Part shown: piece by piece, positions 14,273 through 21,732 of the stretch
How positions within the stretch are numbered: position 1 is the stretch's first letter
Layout: every line of letters begins with the position of its first letter
Assembly: GCA_035340095.1 (NCBI GenBank)
Contig: DAORGN010000041.1
Span: 1-29,411, forward strand
From: JAEUKA01 sp035340095
GTDB taxonomy: Bacteria > Myxococcota_A > Polyangia > Palsa-1104 > JAEUJZ01
Direction: 5' to 3'
Length of the DNA: 29,411 bases
Translations under genes and position numbers: made by a program
The notes under the pieces: model-generated
What the model saw: only the letters and a program-made list of their open reading frames with translations
Database searches by the model: none
What the model was told of the DNA's origin: nothing

Positions 14273-15237
14273 TGCAGACCAAGTTTGCTGTTCCACTACT
14301 TCTGCTCGCGGGTTCCTGCACCACGGCCCGGCCTCCGTCCGCGGAGTTTCTGGCGCGGGCCGAACAGATTCCGCCACCGACGAGCATGCTGCTCCCATCG
14401 GCACAGCGTGCGTTTGCGGCGTGGCAGCTTCCGCAAGATGATCCATGGTCGCGCTTTAACAAATGGACGCTTTTGTCATCGCTGGGTGAACAGGTGACGG
14501 CGGGTGAGCTTCCGGATGTGCGCAACTTGGTGCTGCTCCAGCGCGCGGAGCTTCTCGGGGCGCGTCTTGGCGCAGCGGGTCTGCCACCCGACACCCTGTG
14601 GATTGTCGATCTGCGCGGAGCGGCTGCCGTCGCATTTGGCAATGCGGTCAGTCACGCGGCGCCCCATCCGGTGTCACTGGTGATGACGTTTAACAACTGG
14701 CCCGCAGCGGATGAATTGATTCCCGCGGAAGAGACGCTGGCGGCGCTGGTGACGATGCGACCGCGACTGCCCGAAATCGGGACAAGTGGGAGTCGTCCGG
14801 TCTTTTTGCTCGATTCGTGGCGGCTCGCGTATCGCGACCAGGAACTTGCCGAGGAAACCATCGACAATCGCTACTATCTAACGACGTCGGATTTTCCCGA
14901 ACCGGCCCAGCTTGTCGAACACGGCATCCGACGGATTGTCTACCTGACCGAAACGCTCGGCGGAAGTCCTGATCAAGCGGTGGAGGAAGATGACCTGCAC
15001 GAGACGTTTTTGCGCTACTCGCAAGCGGGTCTGTCGCTGTCGATGCTGGGATTGGACGAACTGGATGATCCACAGCCGATGATGCTGATTTCACGACGTC
15101 GTTTCTACATCCCCAGGCCGCGTACCACCATCGTCCACAGTCCGATGTTCTACGCCCGTTCCCACGGTGGTTTCGGGGGTCCGCGCGCTCGTCCGACGTT
15201 CCACGGGGTGCTCCACCGATCCGGTCACGGCGGATAG
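14272..15237 (+). CDS. hypothetical lipoprotein, last gene of the ATP-grasp cassette
   Basis: This is a 321-residue lipoprotein. AAGGAG (14261-14266) lies 5 nt before the ATG, and the ATG shares its A with the TGA of the ATP-grasp gene, indicating translational coupling. Residues 1-16 form a short signal ending LLLAGSC (lipid Cys16). The body has alternating strands and helices: TLWIVDLRGAAAVAFGNAVS, PVSLVMTFNNWPAADELIP and RIVYLTETLGG. The first segment, with its 'DLrGaaav.fG' and a later FLLDSWRLAYRDQE, resembles proteins annotated only as hypothetical in Myxococcota. The tail (about 275-321) is Arg/Gly/His-rich (YARSHGGFGGPRARPTFHG) and its last 147 bases overlap a minus-strand gene. I do not recognise the fold. 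Confidence 0.8.
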   Translation: MQTKFAVPLLLLAGSCTTARPPSAEFLARAEQIPPPTSMLLPSAQRAFAAWQLPQDDPWSRFNKWTLLSSLGEQVTAGELPDVRNLVLLQRAELLGARLGAAGLPPDTLWIVDLRGAAAVAFGNAVSHAAPHPVSLVMTFNNWPAADELIPAEETLAALVTMRPRLPEIGTSGSRPVFLLDSWRLAYRDQELAEETIDNRYYLTTSDFPEPAQLVEHGIRRIVYLTETLGGSPDQAVEEDDLHETFLRYSQAGLSLSMLGLDELDDPQPMMLISRRRFYIPRPRTTIVHSPMFYARSHGGFGGPRARPTFHGVLHRSGHGG

Positions 15238-15453
15238 TTCGTGCTGCATCGTCGCCTGCGATACGATGTCGCCGATCTCTTTTTCCGACAGCGGACGAAA
15301 CAGATCAACAAGCCCTGGCGAAAGCGCGGGGTCGCGGGCCAACGCGGCAGTTTGTTCGTCGGATAGCTCGCCACGCTGAAGATCGGCAAGCTGCGCTTCT
15401 TTGTCCGCAAAAGCCGCGCGTTCCACGATATGGGAAAGTTTGATGGGGTCCAT
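15091..15453 (-). CDS. small hypothetical protein downstream of a sigma factor
   Basis: This is a 120-residue predicted cytoplasmic protein. I chose the ATG at 15453 (AGG 5 nt upstream); a TTG at 15498 would add 15 residues. The N-terminal two thirds are helical and charged (MDPIKLSHIVERAAFADKEA, LADLQRGELSDEQTAAL, LSEKEIGDIVSQATMQHEL), while the last 40 residues are Thr/Val/Pro/Gly-rich and probably disordered. There are no membrane segments or zinc motifs. It is 72 nt downstream of the sigma-like gene on the same strand, with a hairpin in between (15464-15479), so a role in modulating that sigma factor is possible but unproven. Its 3' end overlaps 147 nt of the convergent lipoprotein gene, which lowers confidence that both are real as drawn. 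Confidence 0.62.
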   Translation of the reverse strand: MDPIKLSHIVERAAFADKEAQLADLQRGELSDEQTAALARDPALSPGLVDLFRPLSEKEIGDIVSQATMQHELSAVTGSVEHPVERRTSARTPETTVGTGVEHRTVDDGGTRPGDVETTS

Positions 15454-15463
15454 GCAACCTGGA

Positions 15464-15479
15464 TGCGTTACGGAACGCA
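15464..15479 (-). promoter_or_regulatory. 6-bp perfect hairpin just before the 15453 start
   Basis: TGCGTT (15464-15469) and AACGCA (15474-15479) are perfect reverse complements around a 4-nt loop. They lie 10 nt upstream of the ATG at 15453, between the sigma-factor stop and the small gene. It may modulate translation of the small gene or act as an attenuator. No T-run follows. Confidence 0.35.
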
Positions 15480-15525
15480 CGCGCAGGTTGTGACGCAAGT
15501 CCCATCGATTGCAGGTGTGCGCAGC

Positions 15526-16350
15526 TTAGGTTTGGCCAAACGGAATGCCAAGCTCGTCGCAGAGCCGACCCAGGTGCTCGCGAATCCGCTTCACCCGCAC
15601 ATCGAGTGTATTGCGCTTGAGCCCCATGCTTTTGGCGACATCCTCGCGGTCTTCTTCCAGCCAAAACAGCCGCTCCAGCAGCGTGAGCGCTTCTTTGCCC
15701 AGGTGCGGTTCAGTCAAAATCCGCTCACACAGCTTGGCCAGGGCGTCGCGCTGCTCGATCTGAACCATCGCGCCCGGCAGAGCACGGTGCAGCGACAGCA
15801 GATCCTGTTCAAGCGCCTGCGGCAAATGCTCACCAAATCCAAGCTCTGCCAGAGGCCGCTTGCGCTTGCGCAGACAATCGAGCGCTCGACAGGTCACAAA
15901 CGGACGCAGCCACGCCTCCAGCGGCCCTTGCTCTGGACGCCAGCGGGCCAGCACGCCCCCCGGCAGGTCCAGGTCTTCCAACAGCGCGCAGGCCACGTAC
16001 TGCACCATGTCGAGCGACTCTTGCCGAATCGTTTCGCTGGTCACGCGCCCAAACCGAAAGCTGAGCTTGGCCACCACGCGATGAAAGAACGGCAGCAGCC
16101 GCTCGCACAGCATGCTGCGGGCACGCCGGTCGTGATGGCGGGCGCGCTCGATCAGCTCGGCCAGGGCTTGGGATTCACCCAGTCGGGCCTGCACATCGGG
16201 CAGCGGATCGGTTGCCGCCGCTTGGGCCGGGTTTTCAGCGGAAGGCGCCGCGACAAGTTCTTCGGCTGACGTGCTGGTGACGGACTGGCTTTGCGCCTGG
16301 CTTCGGCGAGCGGCCACGCGCGGAGACAAAGTGGAAAGAGTGGTGTTCAT
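15526..16350 (-). CDS. RNA polymerase sigma-70-family (ECF-like) sigma factor
   Basis: This 274-residue protein is predicted to direct RNA polymerase to a set of promoters. The ATG at 16350 is preferred over the far upstream 16497 start, which would add an unrelated basic N-terminus; AAGAG lies about 8 nt before it. Residues 1-55 are low-complexity and probably disordered. Residues 65-165 look like region 2: RARHHDRRARSMLCERLLPF (69-88), a helical core with MVQYVACALLEDL, and EAWLRPFVTCRALDCLRKRKR (145-165), like the -10 recognition helix followed by a basic patch. Residues 215-265 match region 4: ALTLLERLFWLEEDREDVAK then SMGLKRNTLDVRVKRIREHL, a helix-turn-helix that reads the -35. No C-terminal ECF extension is present. 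The small gene at 15091-15453 follows on the same strand. Its regulon is unknown. Confidence 0.85.
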   Translation of the reverse strand: MNTTLSTLSPRVAARRSQAQSQSVTSTSAEELVAAPSAENPAQAAATDPLPDVQARLGESQALAELIERARHHDRRARSMLCERLLPFFHRVVAKLSFRFGRVTSETIRQESLDMVQYVACALLEDLDLPGGVLARWRPEQGPLEAWLRPFVTCRALDCLRKRKRPLAELGFGEHLPQALEQDLLSLHRALPGAMVQIEQRDALAKLCERILTEPHLGKEALTLLERLFWLEEDREDVAKSMGLKRNTLDVRVKRIREHLGRLCDELGIPFGQT

Positions 16351-16579
16351 GACCGTTCTCTTTCGCAAGCGCCGGGCCAGCCCATTTTCTGACGAACATC
16401 TTGCGTTCTCGCGCAAACTCCGTCGCCATTGCCCATGGGCAGCCGGCAGACACGCCCTGGGCACGCCGGCTGGTTGCAAAGCGAGTTTCAAGCTCACAAG
16501 TCGCGTATGAAAACGCCAACGCCACTGTCCACACTACGAAGCAGGTCCGCCATGGACTGACAGTGATGGGAATCGAGAG

Positions 16580-16624
16580 AAAGGAGCGGGAGGGAAAGGA
16601 GCGGGAGGGAAAGGAGCAGGAGGG
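16580..16624 (+). repeat. three tandem 15-bp purine-rich repeats
   Basis: The unit AAAGGAGCGGGAGGG is present twice exactly (16580-16594, 16595-16609) and once with a single change (16610-16624, CGGG to CAGG). The plus strand is almost pure purine, with one C per unit, giving a run of about 53 nt. Polypurine runs of this kind can form triplex or G-rich structures. It lies next to the 3' end of the FHA gene and within the sigma-gene upstream region. Confidence 0.9.
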
Positions 16625-16629
16625 GAGCG

Positions 16630-16657
16630 GCTGGGTACCGAGGGGCTGGCACCCAGC
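16630..16657 (-). terminator. candidate hairpin terminator after the FHA gene
   Basis: GCTGGGTACC (16630-16639) pairs with GGCACCCAGC (16648-16657) with one mismatch in 10 and an 8-nt loop. It is 15 nt past the FHA gene stop. The minus-strand sequence beyond is C/T-rich, not a clean T-run, so this is either a weak terminator or an RNA-stabilising 3' hairpin. Confidence 0.5.
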
Positions 16658-16672
16658 AGGCCGACGTGAAGC

Positions 16673-18904
16673 TTATTCGCCGCCAGCAGCCTTGAGGACG
16701 AACGGGTAGGTCACGACGACGATACCACCCTGGGGCCGCGGGAACTCCCAGCGACGGAGCGCACCAGCGATGCACTGCTCGACGACGGGGTTACCGAGTG
16801 TCGACGACTGCACGATGGAAGCAACAACTCCGCCTGTCGGTCCAATCGTGAAGTTCACCATGACGCGGCCTTCCATGTTCGGGGTGCGGGTCAGCTCGCG
16901 CTCGTAGCAGAACTTCACTTCGTTGATGTGGCGACGAATGATGCGGCGAATCAGTTCCTTATCGAGCGAGCCACGAACTTCCGCGGTGCCGGGGACGACT
17001 TCAGGAGCGCCCGCCTTGCGGCCTTTGAGGGCACCCACTTTGGCGCCGTAGCCACCACCACCCGCGCCGTGACCGACGGTGCCGATGTTGCCAAGACCGA
17101 TCGTGCCTTCACCCGTACCACCACCGCCGCCGCCGGCGCCGACGAGGCCGAAGCCACCGCCACCGTATGCGTCACCAGCTTCCGTACCGACGAGACCACC
17201 CATGGCGTCCGACGCATCCTTACCGAGTGCCGAGTCACGACCGAAGATCGAGGCCATGTTGCCCATCTGACCCGAGCGGATAAGACCGAGAACACCGGCG
17301 TTCTTCGCCGCGTCTTTGGCCGCTTCTTTGGCCAGCTTGATGTCCTTGTTATCTTGCGGGCCCTTGATGTTGTAGAGCTTGTTCTTCTGGTTCGTGTCCT
17401 TTTTGCCCATCTTGCCTTCGGACTCTTTGGCCTTTTTGCCGCCGTCGTCCTTCTCTTCGGCCTTCTTCTTCAGCCAGTCGGGAATTTCTTCGGGCTTTTC
17501 CTCGGGTGGCTTCTGCACAAGCTTCGCAAAGCGCTGATCGTTCATGAACGCATCGAGCGACAGCGATTTCGGGTCAGGCGGCACCGAGAAGATAAGCGCC
17601 ATAAACAGCGCAACCGCACCAAACACCGCGCCGGTATACGACTGCGTTCCCCAGTCGATGTCGAGCGGCACCGGATACGCGCGCGGCTTGGCCACCGAGT
17701 TTACGTTGAAGAAGCTGTCGCCAAGCTGAAGGCTAAAGCGACCTTCCGGCGGAATCGGCATCACAAACGCGCCCTGCACGTCGGCCTGACGCGCCTGACC
17801 CGAGCCGAGCAGCTCGGCGATCTGGATGCTCTTGCCACCGACCTGAAGCTCACCGGTCATTTTTTGGGTGAGCAGGATCTCATACTGGTCGCCAGTCGAA
17901 CGAACCAGCGGGAAGCGCTCGACGGGCAGGTTTTCGCCAGGGGTCTTGAAGGTCGTGCCAGGAGCCGGTCCAATCGTGAACTCGTTTTCCTGCATTTCCT
18001 TCTGCCGACGCAGCACGCCGAGCGCGAGCGCCGCGATGCCAGCACCGAGCAGGATTCCGCCCGCAGCGTCGTGCGCCCGGCTGCCTGCTGACTTGTGCGG
18101 CTTCTCTTTTTTCTTGTCGGGAGCCGCCGCGGCATTTTCTTTTTCCCACTCTTCCTCGACGGCAACTTCACGCGACACCGTGATGTAGTTGGTCAGGAAC
18201 AGGACGAAGACCACCGCCAAAGAGGCGATGCCGCCATAGATCATGCCGTTTGTGGCGCCCGTGACCTTGCCACCTTTCGGATCGTCGTAGTGGCGAACTT
18301 CGACGACGGCATCTTCGAACAGCGCGGCCACTTCGACCGCCTTCGAGCCGTCCTGAAGTTCCACTTGCTCACGAACCTGCGGCGGGAGCTGGGGAACAAA
18401 CGCTTTGGGGCCATAGGCCGGCGGAATCGACAGACCACCGGAGTGGGCCGGCGCAGCAGCCGCAGCCGCAGGCGGGGCAACCGGAGCGCCCGGCGCACGC
18501 ATACCAGGCAGCGGCGGACCCATCGGACGCGGTGGCGGAGGAGCCGCAGCAGCCGCAGGAGCTGGCGTCGGTGCCGGAGCAGCGACCGCAGGTGCTTCAA
18601 ACGTCACGACCAGGCGGACATCGCCGATCTTGACTTCGTCACCGCTCTTGAGCGGCTGTGGCTTGTTGGCCCCGAGCCGCGCCCCGTTCACAAACGTGCC
18701 CTTCGTCGAGCTGAGGTCGACGATGGTCACTTGGTTTTCGGGAGAGACTTCGATGTTGGCGTGGAGCCGGCTCACCGAGTCGTCTTCGAGGTTGACGTGG
18801 GCCGACGAGATTTTTCCGATCTTGATCGTCTCTTGGGTCAGCTTTTCGGTCTTCACCAAGGTATCGCCCTGGTAGACCTGAATCGTAATGGGGATGGCAG
18901 CCAT
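16673..18904 (-). CDS. FHA-domain protein with AgmX/PglI-like (TonB-like) C-terminus
   Basis: This 743-residue envelope-spanning protein starts behind GGGAGGACATAG. Residues 1-105 are a forkhead-associated domain with SRLH (45-48) and STKGTFVNG (66-74), predicted to bind phosphothreonine in the cytoplasm. An Ala/Pro linker follows. Hydrophobic segments lie at 221-243, 281-298 and 422-441. Residues 455-540 are Lys/Glu-rich and 565-625 Gly-rich. Residues 643-741 form an AgmX/PglI or TonB-like domain containing RHINEVKFCYERELTRTPNM and GRVMVNFTIGPTGGVV, typical of 'C.Y...l...p.l.G.v.v.f.i...G.v'. The arrangement recalls GltG-type myxobacterial gliding proteins, which link an inner-membrane FHA module to periplasmic TonB-like domains. 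The extra membrane segments and the absence of other glt/agl genes mean the exact role is not fixed. Confidence 0.9.
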   Translation of the reverse strand: MAAIPITIQVYQGDTLVKTEKLTQETIKIGKISSAHVNLEDDSVSRLHANIEVSPENQVTIVDLSSTKGTFVNGARLGANKPQPLKSGDEVKIGDVRLVVTFEAPAVAAPAPTPAPAAAAAPPPPRPMGPPLPGMRAPGAPVAPPAAAAAAPAHSGGLSIPPAYGPKAFVPQLPPQVREQVELQDGSKAVEVAALFEDAVVEVRHYDDPKGGKVTGATNGMIYGGIASLAVVFVLFLTNYITVSREVAVEEEWEKENAAAAPDKKKEKPHKSAGSRAHDAAGGILLGAGIAALALGVLRRQKEMQENEFTIGPAPGTTFKTPGENLPVERFPLVRSTGDQYEILLTQKMTGELQVGGKSIQIAELLGSGQARQADVQGAFVMPIPPEGRFSLQLGDSFFNVNSVAKPRAYPVPLDIDWGTQSYTGAVFGAVALFMALIFSVPPDPKSLSLDAFMNDQRFAKLVQKPPEEKPEEIPDWLKKKAEEKDDGGKKAKESEGKMGKKDTNQKNKLYNIKGPQDNKDIKLAKEAAKDAAKNAGVLGLIRSGQMGNMASIFGRDSALGKDASDAMGGLVGTEAGDAYGGGGFGLVGAGGGGGGTGEGTIGLGNIGTVGHGAGGGGYGAKVGALKGRKAGAPEVVPGTAEVRGSLDKELIRRIIRRHINEVKFCYERELTRTPNMEGRVMVNFTIGPTGGVVASIVQSSTLGNPVVEQCIAGALRRWEFPRPQGGIVVVTYPFVLKAAGGE

Positions 18905-19261
18905 CTATGTCCTCCCTGCCTGGTTCTTTCCTGTTAGCCAGTCACAGTTTCGGACACCTTTTGGTTTTCTGGGTTCCAAAAAATTTTCTTGTTGTTCAAA
19001 AAACCCGTGCTAGGAAGGTCGAACCAATGCGAGCGGAACAGCTCCGTCGGGAATCGCAGTGGAGCAACACAACCACACGTCGCACAAGCTGCGCCATCGC
19101 CCGACCCCACCGCTGATCTGCCGACAAGCAAAAAAACGACCGCGACCCCAAACAGGTTGGCGATCGAAATCGGCCTGATCGCTTGCGGATCGTGTTGCGC
19201 ACAGCCGATTGGACACAGGCTTCGCAGCTAGGTTCCCAACGCCTGCTTTGCCGATCGCTGC
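18905..19261. other. 357-nt intergenic region upstream of the FHA gene
   Basis: Both flanking genes are on the minus strand. It contains an AT-rich block at 18971-19006 made of two A6 tracts (GGGTTCCAAAAAA and GTTCAAAAAACCC), about 65 nt before the FHA start, possibly an UP-like element. It also contains a weak inverted repeat, GCGATC (19160-19165) and GATCGC (19177-19182). No convincing -35/-10 pair or terminator T-run was found after the FadL gene, and no plausible small ORF. Confidence 0.6.
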
Positions 19262-20743
19262 TTATCGAATGATGGAAAAACCGAGCGTGAGAAGGTCGTA
19301 GCTGACTTCGTAGCGACCGCCGCCGATTCCGCCTTGACCTGGGGCCAGGCCCACGTCGGGACGCAGCGGATTTTGTGGCGCGAGTTTGCTGTCTTCGGAC
19401 GCGATGATTCGATCAGGCTGGATGATGCGGGCGTAGCCGAGGTCGAAACGCCATTCGGCTTTTGCGAACTTTACAGACGGGACAAATGCACCAAGTGCGA
19501 TCATCCCTTTGTGACTATCGGGCGATAAGATCGTGAACGTGGCGTCGGGCATTGCGCCGCTTTCGAACATACCGCCGATGCGCGCCCCGATGTATTTCCA
19601 CAGCGTCGCTTCGGCGCCCAGATGGACCGCGTGCGTCGTCTGCATCTGCCTGTCGATCGCGACGGGCCCCAGCGTATAGGTGTCAAAACCCTTTACGTTT
19701 ACGAGGCTGACGTTTTTCGGCGTGACCAAGACGCTGTCCTGGATGCTCCAAAACTCGGCGGTATAGGCCAGCTCGACGCGCAGCCGCTTTTGCCACGTCG
19801 TCAGCTCGATGCCAAGCCGCAAGATCGGCGGCAAGTCCATCGCCAGACTCGCATCGCGACCCTGCACCGCTGCGCCGTTAAACAGCTCGCTCACCGGCAG
19901 GCGGGTATCGACGCTGCCCGTCGCGCTGCGCACAAAAAATGGCAGCTGAAACGACAGCCCCAGCTTCAGCATGTCGATGGGCCGGTAGATCGCGCCCAGG
20001 TTCAAAGACGGCACCGGCGCGAATGCCTGCGCAACGACGAGCGCATCGTAGTCGGGGTTTTCCGGCGCGCACATCACCTGCGGGCAGCCGTTTAGCATCA
20101 GCTTGGCGCGAAAGTAGAGCAGCATCAGCTGCGGACCGATGCCCAGCTGCAGCTTGTCGCCGAGCAGCGAAAAGCTGGCGACGGGGTTTAGCACCGCAAG
20201 CAGCGTCGCCCGCGACAGCGATCCGTCGTACAGCCCGATAAGCTGATAGCGCTGCGGTGCCACGTCGGGAACCTGGCGGCGCGCTTCCTCGGTGTCATAC
20301 GACGGCTCGGGATAGCGACTGAGCGCGGTATAGGGAATCCACAACCCCAAACCAAACGCCATCGATCCCCACGGACGCGAAAACTTCCGCGCAAAGCCAA
20401 GCTGCGGAATGACCAGCGGCGCCGCGCCGATGACTCCGCCGTCACCGACGACCGTGGGTCGCTGGACGCCCGCGTCGTTGCGGGTGTAGGCGACGTGCTG
20501 CATGACGAGCCCAGCGTCGAAAAGTACACTCCAGCCTTCGGGTTGCGGCTGGCTGAGCACGACACCGGCGGGGTTATAGTAAATTGCGTTCAGATCATCA
20601 GCGCCAGCGACGAAAGCCCCGCCTCGCGCAGTGGGACGAGCGCCGTGGGTTCCGACGAACATGCCACCCGCCGTCGCTACACCGGGGGAAAACGCCAGCG
20701 CATACAGGCCGACAGCGAATCCCCAGGCCCGCGCCGTCGCCAT
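19262..20743 (-). CDS. FadL/TodX-type outer-membrane transporter
   Basis: This 493-residue protein belongs to the OMPP1/FadL/TodX family, beta-barrels that carry hydrophobic molecules such as long-chain fatty acids across the outer membrane. Residues 1-26 are the signal peptide (VGLYALAFSPGVATA). The family's N-terminal hatch follows: GARPTARGGAFVAGADDLNA then IYYNPAGV (34-61), an almost diagnostic FadL sequence. The rest is alternating amphipathic strands and loops, with a Cys pair in NGCPQVMC probably forming a loop disulphide. The last residues, SYDLLTLGFSIIR, end in an aromatic/hydrophobic barrel strand. The ATG overlaps the trxB stop by one base (TGATG), so the two are translationally coupled. 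A fatty acid or hydrocarbon ligand is a family-level guess. Confidence 0.92.
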   Translation of the reverse strand: MATARAWGFAVGLYALAFSPGVATAGGMFVGTHGARPTARGGAFVAGADDLNAIYYNPAGVVLSQPQPEGWSVLFDAGLVMQHVAYTRNDAGVQRPTVVGDGGVIGAAPLVIPQLGFARKFSRPWGSMAFGLGLWIPYTALSRYPEPSYDTEEARRQVPDVAPQRYQLIGLYDGSLSRATLLAVLNPVASFSLLGDKLQLGIGPQLMLLYFRAKLMLNGCPQVMCAPENPDYDALVVAQAFAPVPSLNLGAIYRPIDMLKLGLSFQLPFFVRSATGSVDTRLPVSELFNGAAVQGRDASLAMDLPPILRLGIELTTWQKRLRVELAYTAEFWSIQDSVLVTPKNVSLVNVKGFDTYTLGPVAIDRQMQTTHAVHLGAEATLWKYIGARIGGMFESGAMPDATFTILSPDSHKGMIALGAFVPSVKFAKAEWRFDLGYARIIQPDRIIASEDSKLAPQNPLRPDVGLAPGQGGIGGGRYEVSYDLLTLGFSIIR

Positions 20744-21696
20744 CAGTGTCCCGCCAAAAAGGCTTCCGCCTCAAGCGCTGCCATGCAGCCCGTGCCCGCA
20801 GCGGTGATCGCCTGACGCCAGCGCTTGTCCTGCACGTCGCCCGCGGCAAACACACCCTGCACCGACGTCTGGGTCGTGCCCGGCTTGGTCAGGATGTAAC
20901 CGGTTTCATCCAGCGAGAGCTGACCGCCGAGAAACTCCGTATTGGGAACGTGACCTATCGCATAAAACAGGCCGCGGCAGTCGATGACATGGGCTTCGCC
21001 GCTTTGCACATTGCGCACCCGGACCGCTTGCAGCGACGTAGTGCCGATCGCTTCTTCGACGACGTGATGCCACAGCACCGACACTTTGGGGTCCGCACTG
21101 AGCCGCTTTTGCATCGCTTTCGACGCCCGCAGCTCGCCGCGACGATGAACCAGGATGACTTTGCTGCCAAACTTGGCAAGATGAGTCGCTTCCTCGACCG
21201 CGGTATCACCACCACCGACGACAACGAGCACTTGATTGCGAAACAAAGGCAGCGCGCCATCGCAGACCGCACAGGCGCTGATGCCACGCTGCCACAGCTT
21301 GTCTTCGCCGGGGATCGACATCCGCTTGGCAGTGGCCCCCGTCGCGATGATCAGTGACTCGGCGTACACCGTCTGGCTGTCGGTCTCGACTTTGAAGGGG
21401 CGCTGGCTCAGATCAACGCGCTCGACGGTTTCGGTGAAAATGCGGGTGCCGTGGTGTTCGGACTGGGCCCGCATGCGGTCCATCAGTTCGGGGCCCATGA
21501 TGCCCGACGGAAAGCCGGGGAAGTTTTCGACTTCGGTCGTCGTCGTCAGTTGACCGCCCGCGGCGACACCACCGGCCATAAAGCCTTCCAGCATGACCGG
21601 GCGCAGGTTCGCACGAGCCGCGTAAATGGCCGCAGTGTGTCCGGCGGGACCGGAGCCGATGATGACGACTTGTTCGATTTGTTTGCCTTCGCTCAT
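20743..21696 (-). CDS. trxB: thioredoxin-disulfide reductase
   Basis: This is a 317-residue flavoenzyme that reduces thioredoxin with NADPH and FAD. Motifs: FAD-binding VVIIGSGPAGHTAA (10-23), GGQL (48-51), ATGA (118-121), the redox-active CAVC (142-145) followed by DG, NADPH-binding GGGDTAVEEA (161-170) with HRR (184-186), and FAAGDV (283-288). The length is typical of the low-molecular-weight bacterial enzyme. The ATG at 21696 is preferred over an upstream start at 21780 because homologues begin a few residues before VVIIGSGPAG. No good Shine-Dalgarno is visible, but a promoter lies at 21733-21761. It is coupled to the downstream FadL-type gene by a one-base stop/start overlap, an unusual partnership. 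Confidence 0.96.
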   Translation of the reverse strand: MSEGKQIEQVVIIGSGPAGHTAAIYAARANLRPVMLEGFMAGGVAAGGQLTTTTEVENFPGFPSGIMGPELMDRMRAQSEHHGTRIFTETVERVDLSQRPFKVETDSQTVYAESLIIATGATAKRMSIPGEDKLWQRGISACAVCDGALPLFRNQVLVVVGGGDTAVEEATHLAKFGSKVILVHRRGELRASKAMQKRLSADPKVSVLWHHVVEEAIGTTSLQAVRVRNVQSGEAHVIDCRGLFYAIGHVPNTEFLGGQLSLDETGYILTKPGTTQTSVQGVFAAGDVQDKRWRQAITAAGTGCMAALEAEAFLAGH

Positions 21697-21732
21697 GGGT
21701 ATTTTTGCTCGATTTGTGGTGGTAGGCCGCCG

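Larger units (their letters stand above)
16351..16672. other. 322-nt intergenic region between sigma factor and FHA gene
   Basis: This region follows the FHA gene (stop at 16673) and precedes the sigma gene (start 16350), both on the minus strand. It contains a hairpin (16630-16657), a 15-bp purine-rich triplicate (16580-16624) and about 220 nt with no recognisable gene. A plus-strand ORF here encodes the KEREG repeat from the triplicate and has no ribosome binding site or plausible product. The sigma promoter must lie here, but no confident -35/-10 pair was found. Confidence 0.7.

Noticed and set aside
13161..14642. 493-codon minus-strand ORF opposite the ATP-grasp gene
   Set aside because: It is rich in Arg, His and Ser, spans two plus-strand genes with good motifs and coupled starts, and has no product signature.
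15247..15268. CATCGT/ACGATG hairpin as a terminator for the 14272-15237 gene
   Set aside because: The 6-bp stem is within the coding sequence of the minus-strand small gene and no T-run directly follows.
16580..16624. CRISPR-like or IS-terminal repeats
   Set aside because: The units are contiguous 15-mers without spacers, and no cas or transposase gene is present.
16401..16709. Plus-strand ORF encoding a KEREG repeat
   Set aside because: The repeat is just the 15-bp purine triplicate read in frame; there is no RBS, and the ORF bridges two minus-strand genes.
16928..18937. Long plus-strand ORFs opposite the FHA gene
   Set aside because: They are antisense shadows rich in Arg/Thr/Asp, while the minus strand encodes a complete FHA and AgmX-like protein.
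19115..19200. Terminator after the FadL gene (T7 on the minus strand near 19130)
   Set aside because: The only nearby inverted repeat is 6 bp with an 11-nt loop and sits about 20 nt from the T-run, so it is not a standard terminator.
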